DNA from: Paramicrosporidium saccamoebae
Taxonomy: Eukaryota; Rozellomycota
Assembly: GCA_002794465.1 (NCBI GenBank)
Contig: MTSL01000199.1
Span: forward strand, 1 to 64,000
Direction: 5' to 3'
DNA: 64,000 nt
Each line of letters opens with the position of its first letter. Position 1 is the stretch's first letter. Below, piece after piece: positions 1 to 11,491 of the stretch. The notes beneath the pieces were generated by a model that saw nothing but the letters and a program-made list of their open reading frames with translations, was not told the DNA's origin and searched no databases. A program made the translations under genes and the position numbers.

Positions 1-1284
1 TGGGGGTGGGCAGAGTGGACACTTTTGATCCATCCGTTGAATCAAAAACGGAAATGGATTCAGGGCCAACAACAACAATCCAGGTCCCCACAACGCCTTG
101 TGTGATTGAATTGGCCGTAATCGCAAAGGCCTTTTGTGAGCCAAGGTTGACGACTTTGTTGGATAGGCTAAGCGTGGCTAGCAATCCTGCTTCAGTAGGA
201 AGCAGACTGCAGACGCTGATAGAATCCGGATTGGTGGCCAGTAAAGTACACTCCTCCCAGTTTACGACTCTTCCACCAAGATCGGCAGACTTTTTAATGG
301 CGCCGTCCATGATGACCACATCCGAAACCGACTTGGAATGACCCTACAGAATGAGTTGAGATATTGAAACAGTTAAAGTACAACGTAAACGCCCTTTTTT
401 TCGAGCTCGGGAGAAATGCTAACAAAAGAGCCATCCAGTAATAGAGCCACTAAAGTGGTGCCTTGCAGTCCAAGTCCCAAGATCTGTTGCCCAAGAGAAC
501 ACTCTCGGCAGGTCTTATTATCAAGGCTCCACTTTCTAACAATCCCATCCAGTGAACTCGTAAAAAGAGAGTCCTCGCTCCAAACCACAGCCGTAATGGT
601 TGAGGCGATTGTTAGAGTTTCTGTCAATTCAAACTTCAACGAGGCATCCTCGCCATTGTAAATAAATATTCTACCGTCAGCACCGCCGCTAACAAGAAAT
701 TGTCCGTCTGGACTAAACGCAACGCATGATACAAACCGGGTGTGATTTCGCAACGTCTTGCTCAGCCTGAAGGGCGGTCCGGCGTAGAACGAAACAGTAA
801 AGTCGTCGCTTGCAATCGCAATCCTTCCGGCATGAATGGCCACTGAATTGCAGGCTTTGGTGGGCCCTGCAAGTTCGCCCAGTGATTGTCCGGTTTCAGA
901 GTTTATGACGGCAGCATACATACCGCGTCCCTCGCCGGAAACAGCCACAAATTGGCTGTCAGCGTCCCAGCGGATATCGGCTATGCGACTCGCCAAAACT
1001 CGGCCTTCAAATTTCACAATATGCGACTGAATAGTGCCCACAATGATGCGCAGATTGCCCAGAGCGTCGCCCATTGCATATTTGGTTCCGCACGGAGCCA
1101 TCCTAATAATGCTGGTCTCGTGAGAATGTCTCAACTCTGCAATATCTCCGTCGTTGGCTGGCTTGACGTAGAACGATTTTCCATGCGAATAGATTAGGCA
1201 ATCATCAGTTAACTCAAAGTTAATCGCCCGTCCACGTTCAGTGAGGGGCACTGGCGCAATCAACTTGACCAAAGTGGCTGCCAT
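1..1284 (-). CDS. AIP1: Actin-interacting protein 1 (AIP1/WDR1), partial at window edge
   Basis: WD40 beta-propeller protein that works with cofilin to disassemble actin filaments in the cytoplasm. The first exon (1284 down to about 381-390) encodes roughly 300 residues. They include the family-typical run GEGRGMYAAVI, SLGELAGPTKACNSVAIH and FYAGPPFRLSKTLRNHTRFV, followed by VAFSPDGQFLVSGGADGRI, all aligning in order with yeast Aip1 as I remember it. An intron of 38-47 nt follows: the acceptor at 344 is clear, while three in-phase donors (381, 384 or 390) are possible. The second exon continues in frame from 343 off the left edge (GHSKSVSDVVIMDGAIKKSAD onward). The C-terminal part is therefore missing only because the window ends. 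The start codon lies 39 bp from that of ATG2 on the other strand, so both genes must share a tiny promoter. Confidence 0.88.
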
Positions 1285-1323
1285 TCCATTGGCTGAGACG
1301 TCCGAGTCTCTTTGTAAACAGCA

Positions 1324-4300
1324 ATGTGGTCAGAGAATGTGCAGGTAGGCCATGGACCGTAAAGTAACCTGCACAGAGGCGACTGCTCAAGTTTGTGTTG
1401 AGACGGACAATGAGCAGATTCATCTGCCTGGAGAGCACCGAGCTGGAGAACTTTGAGCTGCAATGGTCCGAGGGCAAGATTACGATACGTAATGTCGCGC
1501 TAAATGTTGCCGTACTATATAATGGCATTTGGGATGAAATTCTAGTCGTTGAATCGATATATTAACAAGACGCCTGTGGTACTGAAGGAGGGTTCATTGG
1601 CAGAATTGACTATTACACTTGCGAGTCTCTTGGAGGGTGGGGGCGAGATTGCTTTGCATGGGTTGGACCTGAAATGCACGTCAGTCAGCGAGGATAGCAT
1701 GGTATTTTATGATGCAGTGGAAAGTAGTTTGCTGGATGGTAGTGTTGGACGATTTGCCAAGAATTTTGTGGCTGACTTGCGCATTGACGAGTTTCGTGAT
1801 GCGGAAATATGTGATAGTGAGATCAATAAGAGTGAGTCTCACGATGGCGACAAGAATGTAGCTTCTTCCAGCGGGGTGGACTTGTTGGAACAGGCAATTG
1901 GAGCCTTGCTTGGTAAATTCAACCTCGTCATGACAGAAACGAAAATCACTCTGCAAGGACCACAGAATTACCAAATGTTGGCGATCAATGTCCCCCGAAT
2001 AGAGGCATGCCAGACTGCAGGATTAGCCGAGCTCTTCATTGAGGCAATGGAAGGATTTAACGTGAAACTACTGAATCGGGAAAGGGAGCGGGTTATCGTG
2101 TCCATGACAAGGCCGTTTCCCGTATCCATTAATTTTACCAATTTCCTGATATCGGCCAAGAATTCGGCCTTGCTCATCGACATTACTCCCGACGATGTGG
2201 TCTTGTTGCGAGAATTTGCAAGAATCTACAAGTCCCAAGGCTTTGGCACTGATATCCGCCAGCAGTTTGGCTTGGATCTAATGGTTAAGAACCCAGTAAT
2301 CTTACTGAGCTCTAGTCTTGAACTGACTACAGCGAGTCTCCATTTAAAGATGGGGAAGGAATTGTCCTTTGAGATTGACAAGGCGGAAATTCGATACAAT
2401 GATGAGCCAATCCTTGTCTGCCCAAGCGTTCGAAAATCGCTGCCGTCCAAGCTAGAGTTTTCTAAAATTTCCATTTCCAAGCATCCAAAAGTCCTGCTGC
2501 CCTTGTTTGATTCTTATAAAGCAGTATTGAACTCTTCAAAGCATGCAACCTCCTTCACAACCTATCTAAAGATTGATGAGATTGAATTTGACAATGAGCA
2601 TACAGTCAAGATGACAGAGATTGAAGTAAATATGGATTCCAGACAATGGGCCATGCATGTAGGCAAATTTACAGCTGCCGTTAATGCTACGAGGATAGAA
2701 TGCTCCCGAGTGTCAATATTCCGTTCCATTAGAGGATCTCGAGCTGATGATGCCGTTGTTGTCGATGCTAATAGCACTGGCAATACTAACAGCCCTTGCG
2801 GTACTAAAGCTTCCTCGTTGCATTCGCCATTTGCTGAAATGGCGACCGTCATCGAGGGGAGTTTATTTGTCGGAGTAGTAGCTGTGCCTGAAGAGTATTT
2901 TCTGCTTCGTTCCCGGCTCATTGAAGATTCCAACGTGCATTATCATATTTCAGCGGACCAGGTCAACATCAGAGGGTCTGCCATGGCCGAACTGGATGGT
3001 CTACTCAGCCAAGTCGTCACTGAGGGAAACAAGCAAAAAGTGTGTTACACGGCATCCATCCTTCATATGAGTCTAACCGAGGCGCATGTGACGGCTGTCG
3101 CGGAGGGAATCGAAGCGATCCAGTTTTCGAGCAATATGGGATCTGTAACAGATTTACGAATGGACTTGATCGAGTTGTCTACGGAAACTATGCCTTTGGT
3201 GAAACGGGCATTGACAGTGTCGCTTGATCCCCATTTTAAGCCGCTTGTCATTTCCAACCGAAAAACTCTTGGAGAAGCCGAGTGGAGTATGTGCCTCTCC
3301 GGTGCTATCATTTCAATCCCAATCTATGATGACTTGTTTCAGACGCTATGGAAACAGTTTCCGTTTTCCAGTGCGGCAGCTAGCGAAACTATAACAAAAT
3401 GGAATGTTCAATTGAGCTTATGTAGCATTCAGACAAAGCTTCCGGGTGCTTATCAGGAAAAGATTGCTCCACACACACTATATATGGACAAGGCCCGACT
3501 AATTTGTGACGACAAGGAGCCTTTATTGTTGTTTTTGCAGAGGGGAGAGGTGTTCTTTGCACCCGGGCCAGGACTTGTGATGCCAGTAACAGGGCTATTT
3601 GACGAAGGCCATAACTACTGGGAGGAGCAGAATTACGAGGCATTATGCAAGTTTGACTTTTTGCCCATATCTTTAACCCGTACTGATGGCTTCTGGCAGA
3701 TTCGAGTCGAGAATAACATGATCACAGTGGATCTGTTCAAGGATTCGGTTACGACGGTTACGGAATGCGCAAATTTATATTTGCAACTTGTCCGTGATCA
3801 GAGGATCAAGGAGTATCCCAGTCCGTCAACGGACAGTTGTGTTGACAAAGAAGATGGCAAAATGTCATCAGTTCTGGAGTGTATTTATGAAATGGACCTT
3901 GAAGGCGATTTCGGCGGAAATGGTTTTAGTGCATCTCAAGTGGTAGACTCGAACTTGAATCTTGAGAAGAATTCGTTGGACCTTGAGGAAGAATATTACT
4001 CCTATGGTGGAATGGACTCTATCCCAGATGACGATCTGGAAGGAATGATTGAATTGCCGCTTCCAGAAAGCCTTGTCGCGGAGGAAACTGCAGATGCTCC
4101 GAAGACTGCCGAGGGGGAGAATCTGAATTTTGATGATGACTTTTTTGCCACCAAGGTAGAAGATGAAGAGGTTCACTTTCCATTCTCGGAAAGCCAAGAT
4201 GAGATTTTGGCCCGGGTGCAGATTGCCGATTTCTCTATTGCAATTCGCATGCACTCGGGGAGACAGTGGAGTCCCAACCGGAGCAGCCATGTTGGCACAA

Positions 4301-5720
4301 GGCAGGAAACACAGTTTACCCCAGAATTTCGGGAGAGGAGAAGCACCCTGTCCTCATCGGCATCATCAAGATGGTCCAACTTGGGTGGATCTTCAAAAAC
4401 AAGCTCATTCCGGACCATTCCCAAGGATGATTCGGTAGAATTTGTGATCCGGGGACTGAACGCCGAGTTGGATTGGAGTAACCCTTTTCCACCCGAACTG
4501 GTGGCACCAGACATGATCCTCGCTGCCATGAGGATGTCTGTTAAGAAGGTGGAGATTATGGATCATGTGCGATCGTCCAGGTGGAAGACATTTTTGACGA
4601 GAAGGATAGCAAAGGGGGAAACAGGACCGATGATCCAGCTCAAGGTAGAGATGAATTTTGTGGAAAGGGAAGAGCACAAATTGTTGCCTGAAGATCAACT
4701 GGAGGCGACCATCAAGCTGGATGTGGAGCCTCTCCGCTTACACATTGATCAAGACACGTTGTTGTTTATGCTTCGGTTTCTGGACAGCAAGCCGACTCGG
4801 AGAGATGTCAGACCCATGTTTTTTGGTTTACCCTATAACTGTGATTAATTTGTTTAGAAAAGTTTCAAATGTCGGAAATGTCTATCCGATTGGACTATAA
4901 GCCAAAAAAGGTGGATTTCAAAAAGTTTGCCAATGGAAACTTTGTGGAATTGCTGAATCTGTTTGAGCTGGAGGATGCAGAGCTGCAACTGCCGCCAGTG
5001 ACAGTGAGAGGGATCAGCGGCACGGACGGACTGCTTAACAGCGTAATTGGGGCATGGCTGCCATTTGTGCGAAACACCCAAATGCCACAAGTGATGAGCG
5101 GTATTACGCCAGTACGGACGCTCCTTAATTTGGGTGGAGGAATGACAGATTTTGTTCTGCTTCCGATTGAACAGTACAAGAAAAACGGAAGGATATTCCA
5201 CGGCCTGAAGAAGGGAACCCGTTCGATGCTCCACCAAACTGCGCTTGAGACAGCAAGGCTAGGGAAAAAGATTGCAGTGGGAACACAGGTGATCCTGGAA
5301 CAGGCTGATGATCTGATTGAAAATGATCCAAGACGAGAGCTGGAACGATGCGAGCGCAAGCTGCAAGGGGTGGCGACTACCAGTAAATACTCAGCCCCAC
5401 CCTCTGATGCTACAGAGGGACTACTCTCTGCCTATGGGAGTCTGTCCACTGGCATCCGGAGTGCTGCCCAAACTGTCATTGCTGTTCCCATCCAAGTGTA
5501 TGAGCGACGTGGTCCGGGAGGCGCAGTAAAGGCCGTGCTGCGTGCAATGCCCATTGCCGTACTGCGATCAATGATTGGGGCCAGTGAAGCCGTGGGAAAG
5601 GCGCTAATGGGTGTGGAGGGTAGTTTGGATCCGAGTCTGGGTGTGGAAATTAAGCAAAAGTACAAAACGGTGGAGGATCGGTATGTGGACAGCGAACCAA
5701 GCAGTCTTCCTGATCAATAA
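1324..5720 (+). CDS. ATG2: Autophagy-related lipid-transfer protein ATG2
   Basis: ATG2 is the rod-shaped bridge protein that moves lipid from the ER to the growing autophagosome. I join four exons: 1324-1344, 1377-1511, 1546-4825 and 4858-5720, giving 1432 residues. The introns are 32, 34 and 32 nt long. The short first exon (MWSENVQ) joins RRLLKFVLRR, which matches the amphipathic N-terminal chorein start of the family. The C-terminal domain is the best identifier: IRLDYKPKKVDF, LLNLFELEDAELQLPPVTV, then GLLNSVIGAWLPFV and a glycine-rich amphipathic stretch (PVRTLLNLGGGMTDFVLLPI). The middle is acidic and poorly conserved, as usual for the family. The length is near that of yeast Atg2 (about 1590). 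The gene is head-to-head with AIP1; ATG1 and a VPS15-like gene lie about 35 kb away in the same window. Confidence 0.9.
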
Positions 5721-5946
5721 ACTGACCGCTGTGACTTGTGATCGGTGATTGGGTATTCGAGGATTATTACGTTATTTGTGAGACCATAAACGGGTCGTTG
5801 GACTGACTGAATAAATTCTTTTCTCGTCTCTTTCCGCTTGACAAGGTCCGTGGTTTTATCCCTACTACGCGACAATATCGCATCTCTAAGCTTTTATTTC
5901 TGTTCCGTTTTACATTCGCCCGCACCAATATTATCTCACACCACAC
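5721..5946. repeat. Intergenic spacer with dispersed repeat copy B
   Basis: The spacer lies between the convergent ends of ATG2 and MAK5. From about 5742 to 5874 it holds a copy of the dispersed element that ends in CCCTACTACGCGACA (5860-5874). Copy B shares the internal run GATTATTACGTTATTT with copy E near 57.6 kb. No coding potential was seen. The 3' untranslated regions and poly(A) sites of both genes must lie inside it. Confidence 0.55.
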
Positions 5947-7539
5947 TCAATGTTTATTTAACATTTCATCAAGTTGAGATTTGAGTTTTTGAATCTGAAT
6001 TTGCTGATTCTTTTTTGCTTGTTCCGTTTCTCCGTCGTCGTCAATGTTGTTCTTGCTCTTCACGGCGCCAAAGTCAAGATCCACACCCAAAGCCTCGGCA
6101 GCCTTTTCCTCCCAGCTCTTGTTTCGCGTAGCTTTGCTCTCTTTATTCTCCATTTTTCGGATCTTTTCAGCAAGGGCTGCTGCTTTGCGGTAGTTATCGG
6201 CGTCTGATAGCGACACTTTGGTGTATTCGTGCATCGATATGTTGGCAGAGACTTTGTGGAAGAGGGATGATTCGTGCGGGGCCACCATGGCAATGCTAAT
6301 CCCGACACTGTCAGCACGGGCTGTCCGTCCGCTGCGGTGGGCAAAGACATCCGCCACTTTGGGCACGTGGAAATGCACAATCATCTGCACATTGGGAATG
6401 TCCAATCCTCGGGCAGCCACATCGCTAGTCACCAAAACTGCGTCCGAGTGCGCACGAAACCGATCAAGACTCTTTAACCGCTGACGCTGCTGCATTTGGG
6501 CGTGCAGGGAACCAGCAGGGAGACCGAGAAGCTGCAGGGTAGAGGCAAGATCTCGAACCAGTTCAATAGTGTTGACAAAGACGAGTGTACGGCCTCGACC
6601 GGACTGCTTCAGGATGGCACACAGCCATGTCAATTTGTCGTCGGCAAGACAGGCCAGCTTATAGTGTTCCAGAGACACGGGATTTGCATTTCCAACCTTA
6701 ATGATGGTCGGTTTTCTGTCGTTGAATCGAAGCTTTTTCCTCAGAGCCCCCACTTGCGGCGATAGGGTCGCTGAGAATAAAAAGGTCCTTCTTGCCTTAT
6801 TAGGTTTGCTATGTACCAACTCCAAAATAGTATCGAGGTCTTTAAAATGGCCCTTTTCGCACAGACGATCCGCCTCATCAAGGACTAAATATTGGAGCTG
6901 CGAAAGTTGTGTCTGCAGGGTTGTGCTGGCGGAAAGCACTTCGGCGAGACGTCCCGGCGTACCAATGATAATGTGTGGAGCATAGCCGAGAAGACGTTCC
7001 TGCTTCTCCTGCGATAGTCCACCCACTAATGTCACAGAATGAATGGTTGGTGGAGCGACCTTGTCCAGGTGCTCTTTGATCTGGAGTGCCAACTCGCGGG
7101 TAGGAACCACAATCAGGGCCGCCAGTGTTTCCGTTGGATTGGAGAGAATGTTATGCAGGATGGGGAGTAAAAAGGCAAGCGTTTTGCCGCTGCCAGTGGG
7201 TGCACTTCCCAGGACATCGCGTCGCTCTCCCCCCGTACTGAGCACCGTTGATAACACTTGCTTTTGCACCTCTGTGGGAGTTGTGAATCCTGCACGATGC
7301 AAACCTCCCAGCAGCTCAGGATGCAGGTGATATTCAGCCCAAGCTAAAAGCTCCACCTGCTCACTCTCAACTTTGACAACACAACGGGGTTTCTTAGCAG
7401 GACGCTCATAGGCAGTGGGACGGTTAGTCGATGAGAGGAGGATGGCTGCCTCTTCTGCATCCACTTCTTCTAGAGATATAAACCCCATCTTGCTCAAGGT
7501 CCTATACTCGCTACCCGCATTCTTGTCTGATCCCTTCAT
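5947..7539 (-). CDS. MAK5: DEAD-box RNA helicase, MAK5/DDX24 type
   Basis: ATP-dependent RNA helicase of 530 residues, likely nucleolar and acting in 60S ribosomal subunit maturation. Visible motifs in order are the Q-motif region (FTTPTEVQKQVL), motif I APTGSGKT, Ia PTRELALQI, GG (VGGLSQEKQERLL), Ib GTPGRL, II DEAD in VLDEADRLCEKGHF, III SATLS, then in the second RecA domain TLVFVNTIE, VTSDVAARGLDIP and HRSGRTARA. The GLSQEKQERLL and DEADRL..GHFKDLD pattern is typical of Mak5/DDX24 rather than other DEAD families. The protein is shorter than yeast Mak5 (773), with a reduced N-terminus. A single exon is visible and the start is the first ATG. The C-terminal lysine-rich tail suits an RNA-binding nucleolar protein. 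Confidence 0.8.
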   Translation of the reverse strand: MKGSDKNAGSEYRTLSKMGFISLEEVDAEEAAILLSSTNRPTAYERPAKKPRCVVKVESEQVELLAWAEYHLHPELLGGLHRAGFTTPTEVQKQVLSTVLSTGGERRDVLGSAPTGSGKTLAFLLPILHNILSNPTETLAALIVVPTRELALQIKEHLDKVAPPTIHSVTLVGGLSQEKQERLLGYAPHIIIGTPGRLAEVLSASTTLQTQLSQLQYLVLDEADRLCEKGHFKDLDTILELVHSKPNKARRTFLFSATLSPQVGALRKKLRFNDRKPTIIKVGNANPVSLEHYKLACLADDKLTWLCAILKQSGRGRTLVFVNTIELVRDLASTLQLLGLPAGSLHAQMQQRQRLKSLDRFRAHSDAVLVTSDVAARGLDIPNVQMIVHFHVPKVADVFAHRSGRTARADSVGISIAMVAPHESSLFHKVSANISMHEYTKVSLSDADNYRKAAALAEKIRKMENKESKATRNKSWEEKAAEALGVDLDFGAVKSKNNIDDDGETEQAKKNQQIQIQKLKSQLDEMLNKH

Positions 7540-7556
7540 GGTAACCAGGGTATACT

Positions 7557-7748
7557 AGTTGGCTATGTGACGTATATGGTTGATTAGTTGGCTATGTGGC
7601 GTAGATGGTTGATTAGTTGGGTATTTGACGTAGAGGGTTGATTAGTTGCTGGGTATTTCAGGACATTGAAATGTGTATCCATACTATTCTAGGATTAGCA
7701 ATGAACAACCCCCCTTCCCGTCTGTGGTATTATCCCCACTACGCGACA
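7557..7748. repeat. Dispersed MITE-like element copy A with three 29-bp tandem units
   Basis: Between MAK5 and the next gene. Three tandem 29-bp units occupy 7557-7585, 7586-7614 and 7615-7643 (AGTTGGCTATGTGACGTATA and so on), each containing TGTGRCGTAG-like sequence and GGTTGATT. The body then runs GTATCCATACTA, GGATTAGCAATGAAC, and ends in CCCCACTACGCGACA (7734-7748). The body is closely similar to copy C (25039-25188, opposite orientation). The rest of the 7540-7904 spacer shows no gene; it must contain the promoters of two divergent genes. Confidence 0.65.
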
Positions 7749-7904
7749 CGACTATGTGTAGGCATTCATGTCACCCCGATTACACTGTACAATATACAAT
7801 AAATGTAAGATAGTACATAGAAAAGATTTTCTTGATAGTTTCAGTAGGTTCAGATGACCCCTACCGAGTCGAATTTTGATTGGCCCAGAGTAGTAATTTT
7901 CGCC

Positions 7905-9701
7905 ATGAACATGAACTACCTCTGCATGGCGTTCCTCTTGGCTGTAGGCGCATCTGGCAGCAAAAAGCTCCTTAGTGAGCCGACTGGTGTTAACACCAGT
8001 ATGTTGCAGATTGAACACTCAGGCGCCCGCACCAAGATGGTTAGTTACTGTTCTGGAGCACATGCCACTCTAGTTACGAGCGGTAACCGTCTCACCATTG
8101 AGGAGAATGGAGCGTTTGTAATGGTGATCCGTGACAAGACATTATTCTACCCAAAGAGCGTCTTTTACGTCAATGATATGCCGGCTACGGAGCCTGCAAT
8201 ACTAGGAGCTGGCCCGGGATCCTTTTGGAATCACATTGGAATGGGCATGCCTTCTGAGGAAGATGACTTGGCTCGCGCCATACGTCTCTCTTTGCAGGAT
8301 GTGGCACATGGCGGCCAGGAAGACGACGATATAGCCGAGGCCCTAAGACGGTCGTTGCAAGATGTCAATGGTGAGGAACGAGAGGAAAAGAGTGAGGAAC
8401 GGGAAGAAGAAAGTGTGGGACGGGAGGAGAAAAGTGTGGGACGGGAAGAAGAAAGTGAAGAACGAGAGAGCAAAAACGAGAGCTTAGGTCCCTCTGATTA
8501 CAGCGAATCGCATGACGAGAATGTTAAAAGTCCCCGCAGGAGTGCCAAATGCCCGCGAACTGTCTTTTTTTTATCCAACGACAGTGAAAGCTCTGCCAGT
8601 ACCAAATCATGCGATGGTAATATCAACAATGGCGAAAAGAGTAGCTCTATTAGTAACGGATCCGAGGTTAGCAGTATTCAATCTTTGGATGCAAGCGGCT
8701 CTTCTGAACTTGTGCCGAGTTTCGAAGAGGTTAGGAGTAACAGTAGAAGTGGAGCGGAAAAAAGAAGCTGCAGCAGCTCAGGCGAGTCGGAGCGCCCGCT
8801 AAAGAGACGGCGCATCGAACCGAAAGCGGCCGCATTGGCACGACCACCTCCTACTGAAACTAAATCAGCGGAAGACGACGCCGTTGAGCATCTCTCTGGA
8901 CGGCCGATGAGTGTCATGGAACGGGAAGGAGTCAACGTCCCATTCAGAAACTCAAAGGGCGCCACAGTGATACTGGAAGAGGGTGATCTGGTGGTGACTG
9001 TGATGAACGTATCTTTAGGCGCACAAATCAAGCTGGCAAGTCTATTGAATATACTCTTCACTGTAGACACTGCTGTCAACATGACTAAGCTGGGGACAAA
9101 CTCCTCTGGTATCGTGCCAGTTCACATTACGGGACAATTCTTCCAGTCCTTCCTCTCCATCAAAGAGCTCGAGGAAAAGACAAAGGGGACGCATCAGCCA
9201 TCCGAGGTCGTCGCCGATCAAAAGTTTGTGATTGACCCAAAGGTGACTTTTCAGGGACGGCCTAGTGGCGTGAGAATGTCACGTCCTGATTCGGAGGATC
9301 TCTTGGTGGCTTTGAATGGATCTCACGCGATCCAGGCATCCGCTACGATGGACAAGGACGGAAAGTCGATTTTGTTGTCGATGAAAGGGGGCGCATGTGC
9401 CCTGTTGGTAAGGAATGGCGACATTGTCAATACAGAGACACTTCCGTACACTGAATCCCAAGAACCGGCTGTTCAGCCTGGCCATAGTTGCACGGAAAAG
9501 ATTGCAGTTGAGGACGAAGATGTAGTCCTCCTGTTTGTGCCAATTGGCGGTAAAGTACAGACGACATTGGGAGCTTGGGCCATGTCTGTTGGGTTTTCTT
9601 CGGACGAAATGAAGGAGTATTCCCAAAAGGCATACGAGTTGCTGGCACCGAAATCGGATGTTGCAGTCCTCATTACTAGGATTTCCAAGGCGCAGCAATA
9701 A
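7905..9701 (+). CDS. Unrecognised protein with signal peptide, two UIM-like motifs and a basic cluster
   Basis: A 598-residue protein that I cannot assign to a family. I choose the start at 7905 because it begins directly with a hydrophobic signal-like segment (MNMNYLCMAFLLAVGASG); an in-frame ATG at 7854 would add 17 residues. Two ubiquitin-interacting-motif-like helices lie near residues 120-160: EEDDLARAIRLSLQD and DDDIAEALRRSLQD. Each has the acidic patch, central Ala and Ser of the UIM consensus. Next come an acidic EEREEKS-type repeat, a long Ser/Asn/Glu-rich linker, and a nuclear-localisation-like cluster (PLKRRRIEPK) near residue 310. The C-terminal half has several NxS/T sites and hydrophobic strands. 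A signal peptide with UIMs and a nuclear signal is an odd mixture: it could be a secreted effector, or the N-terminal segment may not act as a signal. Confidence 0.6.
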   Translation: MNMNYLCMAFLLAVGASGSKKLLSEPTGVNTSMLQIEHSGARTKMVSYCSGAHATLVTSGNRLTIEENGAFVMVIRDKTLFYPKSVFYVNDMPATEPAILGAGPGSFWNHIGMGMPSEEDDLARAIRLSLQDVAHGGQEDDDIAEALRRSLQDVNGEEREEKSEEREEESVGREEKSVGREEESEERESKNESLGPSDYSESHDENVKSPRRSAKCPRTVFFLSNDSESSASTKSCDGNINNGEKSSSISNGSEVSSIQSLDASGSSELVPSFEEVRSNSRSGAEKRSCSSSGESERPLKRRRIEPKAAALARPPPTETKSAEDDAVEHLSGRPMSVMEREGVNVPFRNSKGATVILEEGDLVVTVMNVSLGAQIKLASLLNILFTVDTAVNMTKLGTNSSGIVPVHITGQFFQSFLSIKELEEKTKGTHQPSEVVADQKFVIDPKVTFQGRPSGVRMSRPDSEDLLVALNGSHAIQASATMDKDGKSILLSMKGGACALLVRNGDIVNTETLPYTESQEPAVQPGHSCTEKIAVEDEDVVLLFVPIGGKVQTTLGAWAMSVGFSSDEMKEYSQKAYELLAPKSDVAVLITRISKAQQ

Positions 9702-9948
9702 CCATAGAGACTGCGATCCAGTCGAGTCATTCGAGCCATGAATAATGCAATAAATAAACCACTTATTGGTACTGATCGCTCACGGAAATCCATGTATTTG
9801 TCCGAACATTATAATCAGATTTTCACCTTGACGGGAAAAGGCCGCAATAATTACCGACTCACTAATCGCCAAGCCCATCATCAGTAACCACCAGACCCCA
9901 TCAATTAACAAATATTATTGGTTGACAGCCACAGAGCGACACTGCATA

Positions 9949-11193
9949 ATGCTTCCTGCAGTCGTAATTGACAATGGCACTGGGTACGGGCAGCGTGACG
10001 GACGTTGCTAATCCTCGTATAGGTACACAAAGATGGGGTATGCCGGCAATTCATCTCCGCAATTTGTCATCCCAACGACGATAGCCACCCGTCCTAAGGA
10101 CGACTTTGACTTTTACATTGGCGACGAGGCCCAACAGGCCAGCAAAACACACTCACTCCATTATCCCATCCGCCATGGCCAAGTGGAGAGTTGGGACCTC
10201 ATGGAGTCCTACTGGCAGCATTGCTTCTTTCGTCATCTCCGCTGTGACCCCGAGGAACACGCCGTTTTGCTCACGGAGCCGCCATTGAATGCCCCCGAGA
10301 ATCGCGAGTTTACAGCAGAGATTATGTTTGAGAGTTTCAATGTGCCCCAATTGTACATTGGAGTGCAGGCGGTGTTGGCATTGGCGGCCAGTTGGATGGA
10401 TGCACGGGCAACGGACAAGACTGACAATCCGCTCACCGGATGTGTGGTGGACAGCGGAGATGGTGTTACTCACATCATTCCAGTGGTTGATGGCTATGCT
10501 ATTGGAAGCGCCATCAAACATGTGCCCTTGGCGGGACGAGAAGTCACCTTGTTCCTCCAACAGCTATTGCGTGATCGTCCAGACATCAAATTGTCCCCGG
10601 AGGACTCAATGGAGGCTGCCCGACGCATCAAGGAAGACCAATGCTATGTCTGTCCGGATCTCCCTCGCGAGTTTTTAAAATTGGACCAAGACCCCTCCAA
10701 GATTGTGCAGGCTTTTGAACTAGGAAATGGGACCAAGCTGGACGTTGGACACGAACGATTCCTTGCACCCGAGTTATTCTTTAATCCCGAAATGAGCGGA
10801 AATGGCTCCTTTACCACGCCCCTCCCCACTCTGGTGGATGATGTCATCCAGGCCTGTCCTATTGATTGTCGTCGCGGTCTCTATCGTAACATTGTCTTAT
10901 CCGGCGGGTCGACCATGTTCAAGGACTTTGGGAAACGTATGCAACGGGATCTCAAGAGCATTGTGGAGGAGCGACTCTCATACACCAGCAACTTGGATGC
11001 TGTCAACAAGTCGGCCGTACCTCAAGTCAATGTCGTGGCGCATCAGAACCAGCGCTATGCTGTATGGTGTGGTGGAAGTCTGTTTGCATCGATGGATTCA
11101 TTCCCTGCCTATTGCCACACCAAGGCAGAGTATGAAGAATTTGGTCCGTCCATTTGTCGTCAGTCCCGCGTTTTTGGTTCACTTCTATGTTAA
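9949..11193 (+). CDS. ARP3: Actin-related protein 3 of the Arp2/3 complex
   Basis: ARP3 is one of the two actin-like subunits that nucleate branched actin filaments at endocytic patches. Exon 1 (9949-9983) encodes MLPAVVIDNGTG and is joined by a 39-nt intron (donor GTACGG, branch-like TGCTAAT) to exon 2 (10023-11193), beginning YTKMGYAGN. Diagnostic segments are IGDEA, YPIRHGQVESWDLME, LLTEPPLNAPENREFTAEIM, MFESFNVPQLYIGVQAVLAL, VVDSGDGVTHIIPV, IVLSGGSTMFKDFGKR and YAVWCGGSLFAS. The ATP-binding loops (DNGTGYTK and DSGDGVTH) are intact. At 401 residues it is close to human ARP3 (418). ARPC1 of the same complex is encoded at 19-20 kb, so a functional Arp2/3 complex is likely. Confidence 0.96.
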
Positions 11194-11356
11194 TAAACTC
11201 TGTGAGGCTATAATAATAGGGCGAGTTTTAGCGTGGTGGGTTCTAGTGTGGGGTCATTGGCCCGTAAGCCTGCCAATATGCCGATAAATCCGAATCCTGT
11301 AAAGTTGTATGGTGAGTTTGATCCGTCATTTTGGTCCCATAAGTTGGCTTTATGTT

Positions 11357-11435
11357 GATAGACTCGAATCCAACCTGCCCTCATGGATCGTTGACTTCAC
11401 ACTGGTAGACTCGAATCCAACCCGCTCTTATGGAT
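11357..11435. repeat. Two 32-bp direct repeats in the spacer between ARP3 and the prenyltransferase
   Basis: Two copies of GATAGACTCGAATCCAACC-like sequence lie at 11357-11388 and 11404-11435, each followed by a C/T-rich stretch and ATGGAT. The rest of the 298-bp spacer shows nothing I can name. The CGAATCC core resembles a tRNA T-loop, but no cloverleaf can be drawn. Confidence 0.5.
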
Positions 11436-11491
11436 TTATGGGGTTACTTACTCATCAGTAAACTCTACACTACATGCGCGCATGAATGCCT

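Noticed and set aside
11357..11435. tRNA-like CGAATCC cores in the direct repeats
   Set aside because: No acceptor or anticodon stems can be paired around them.
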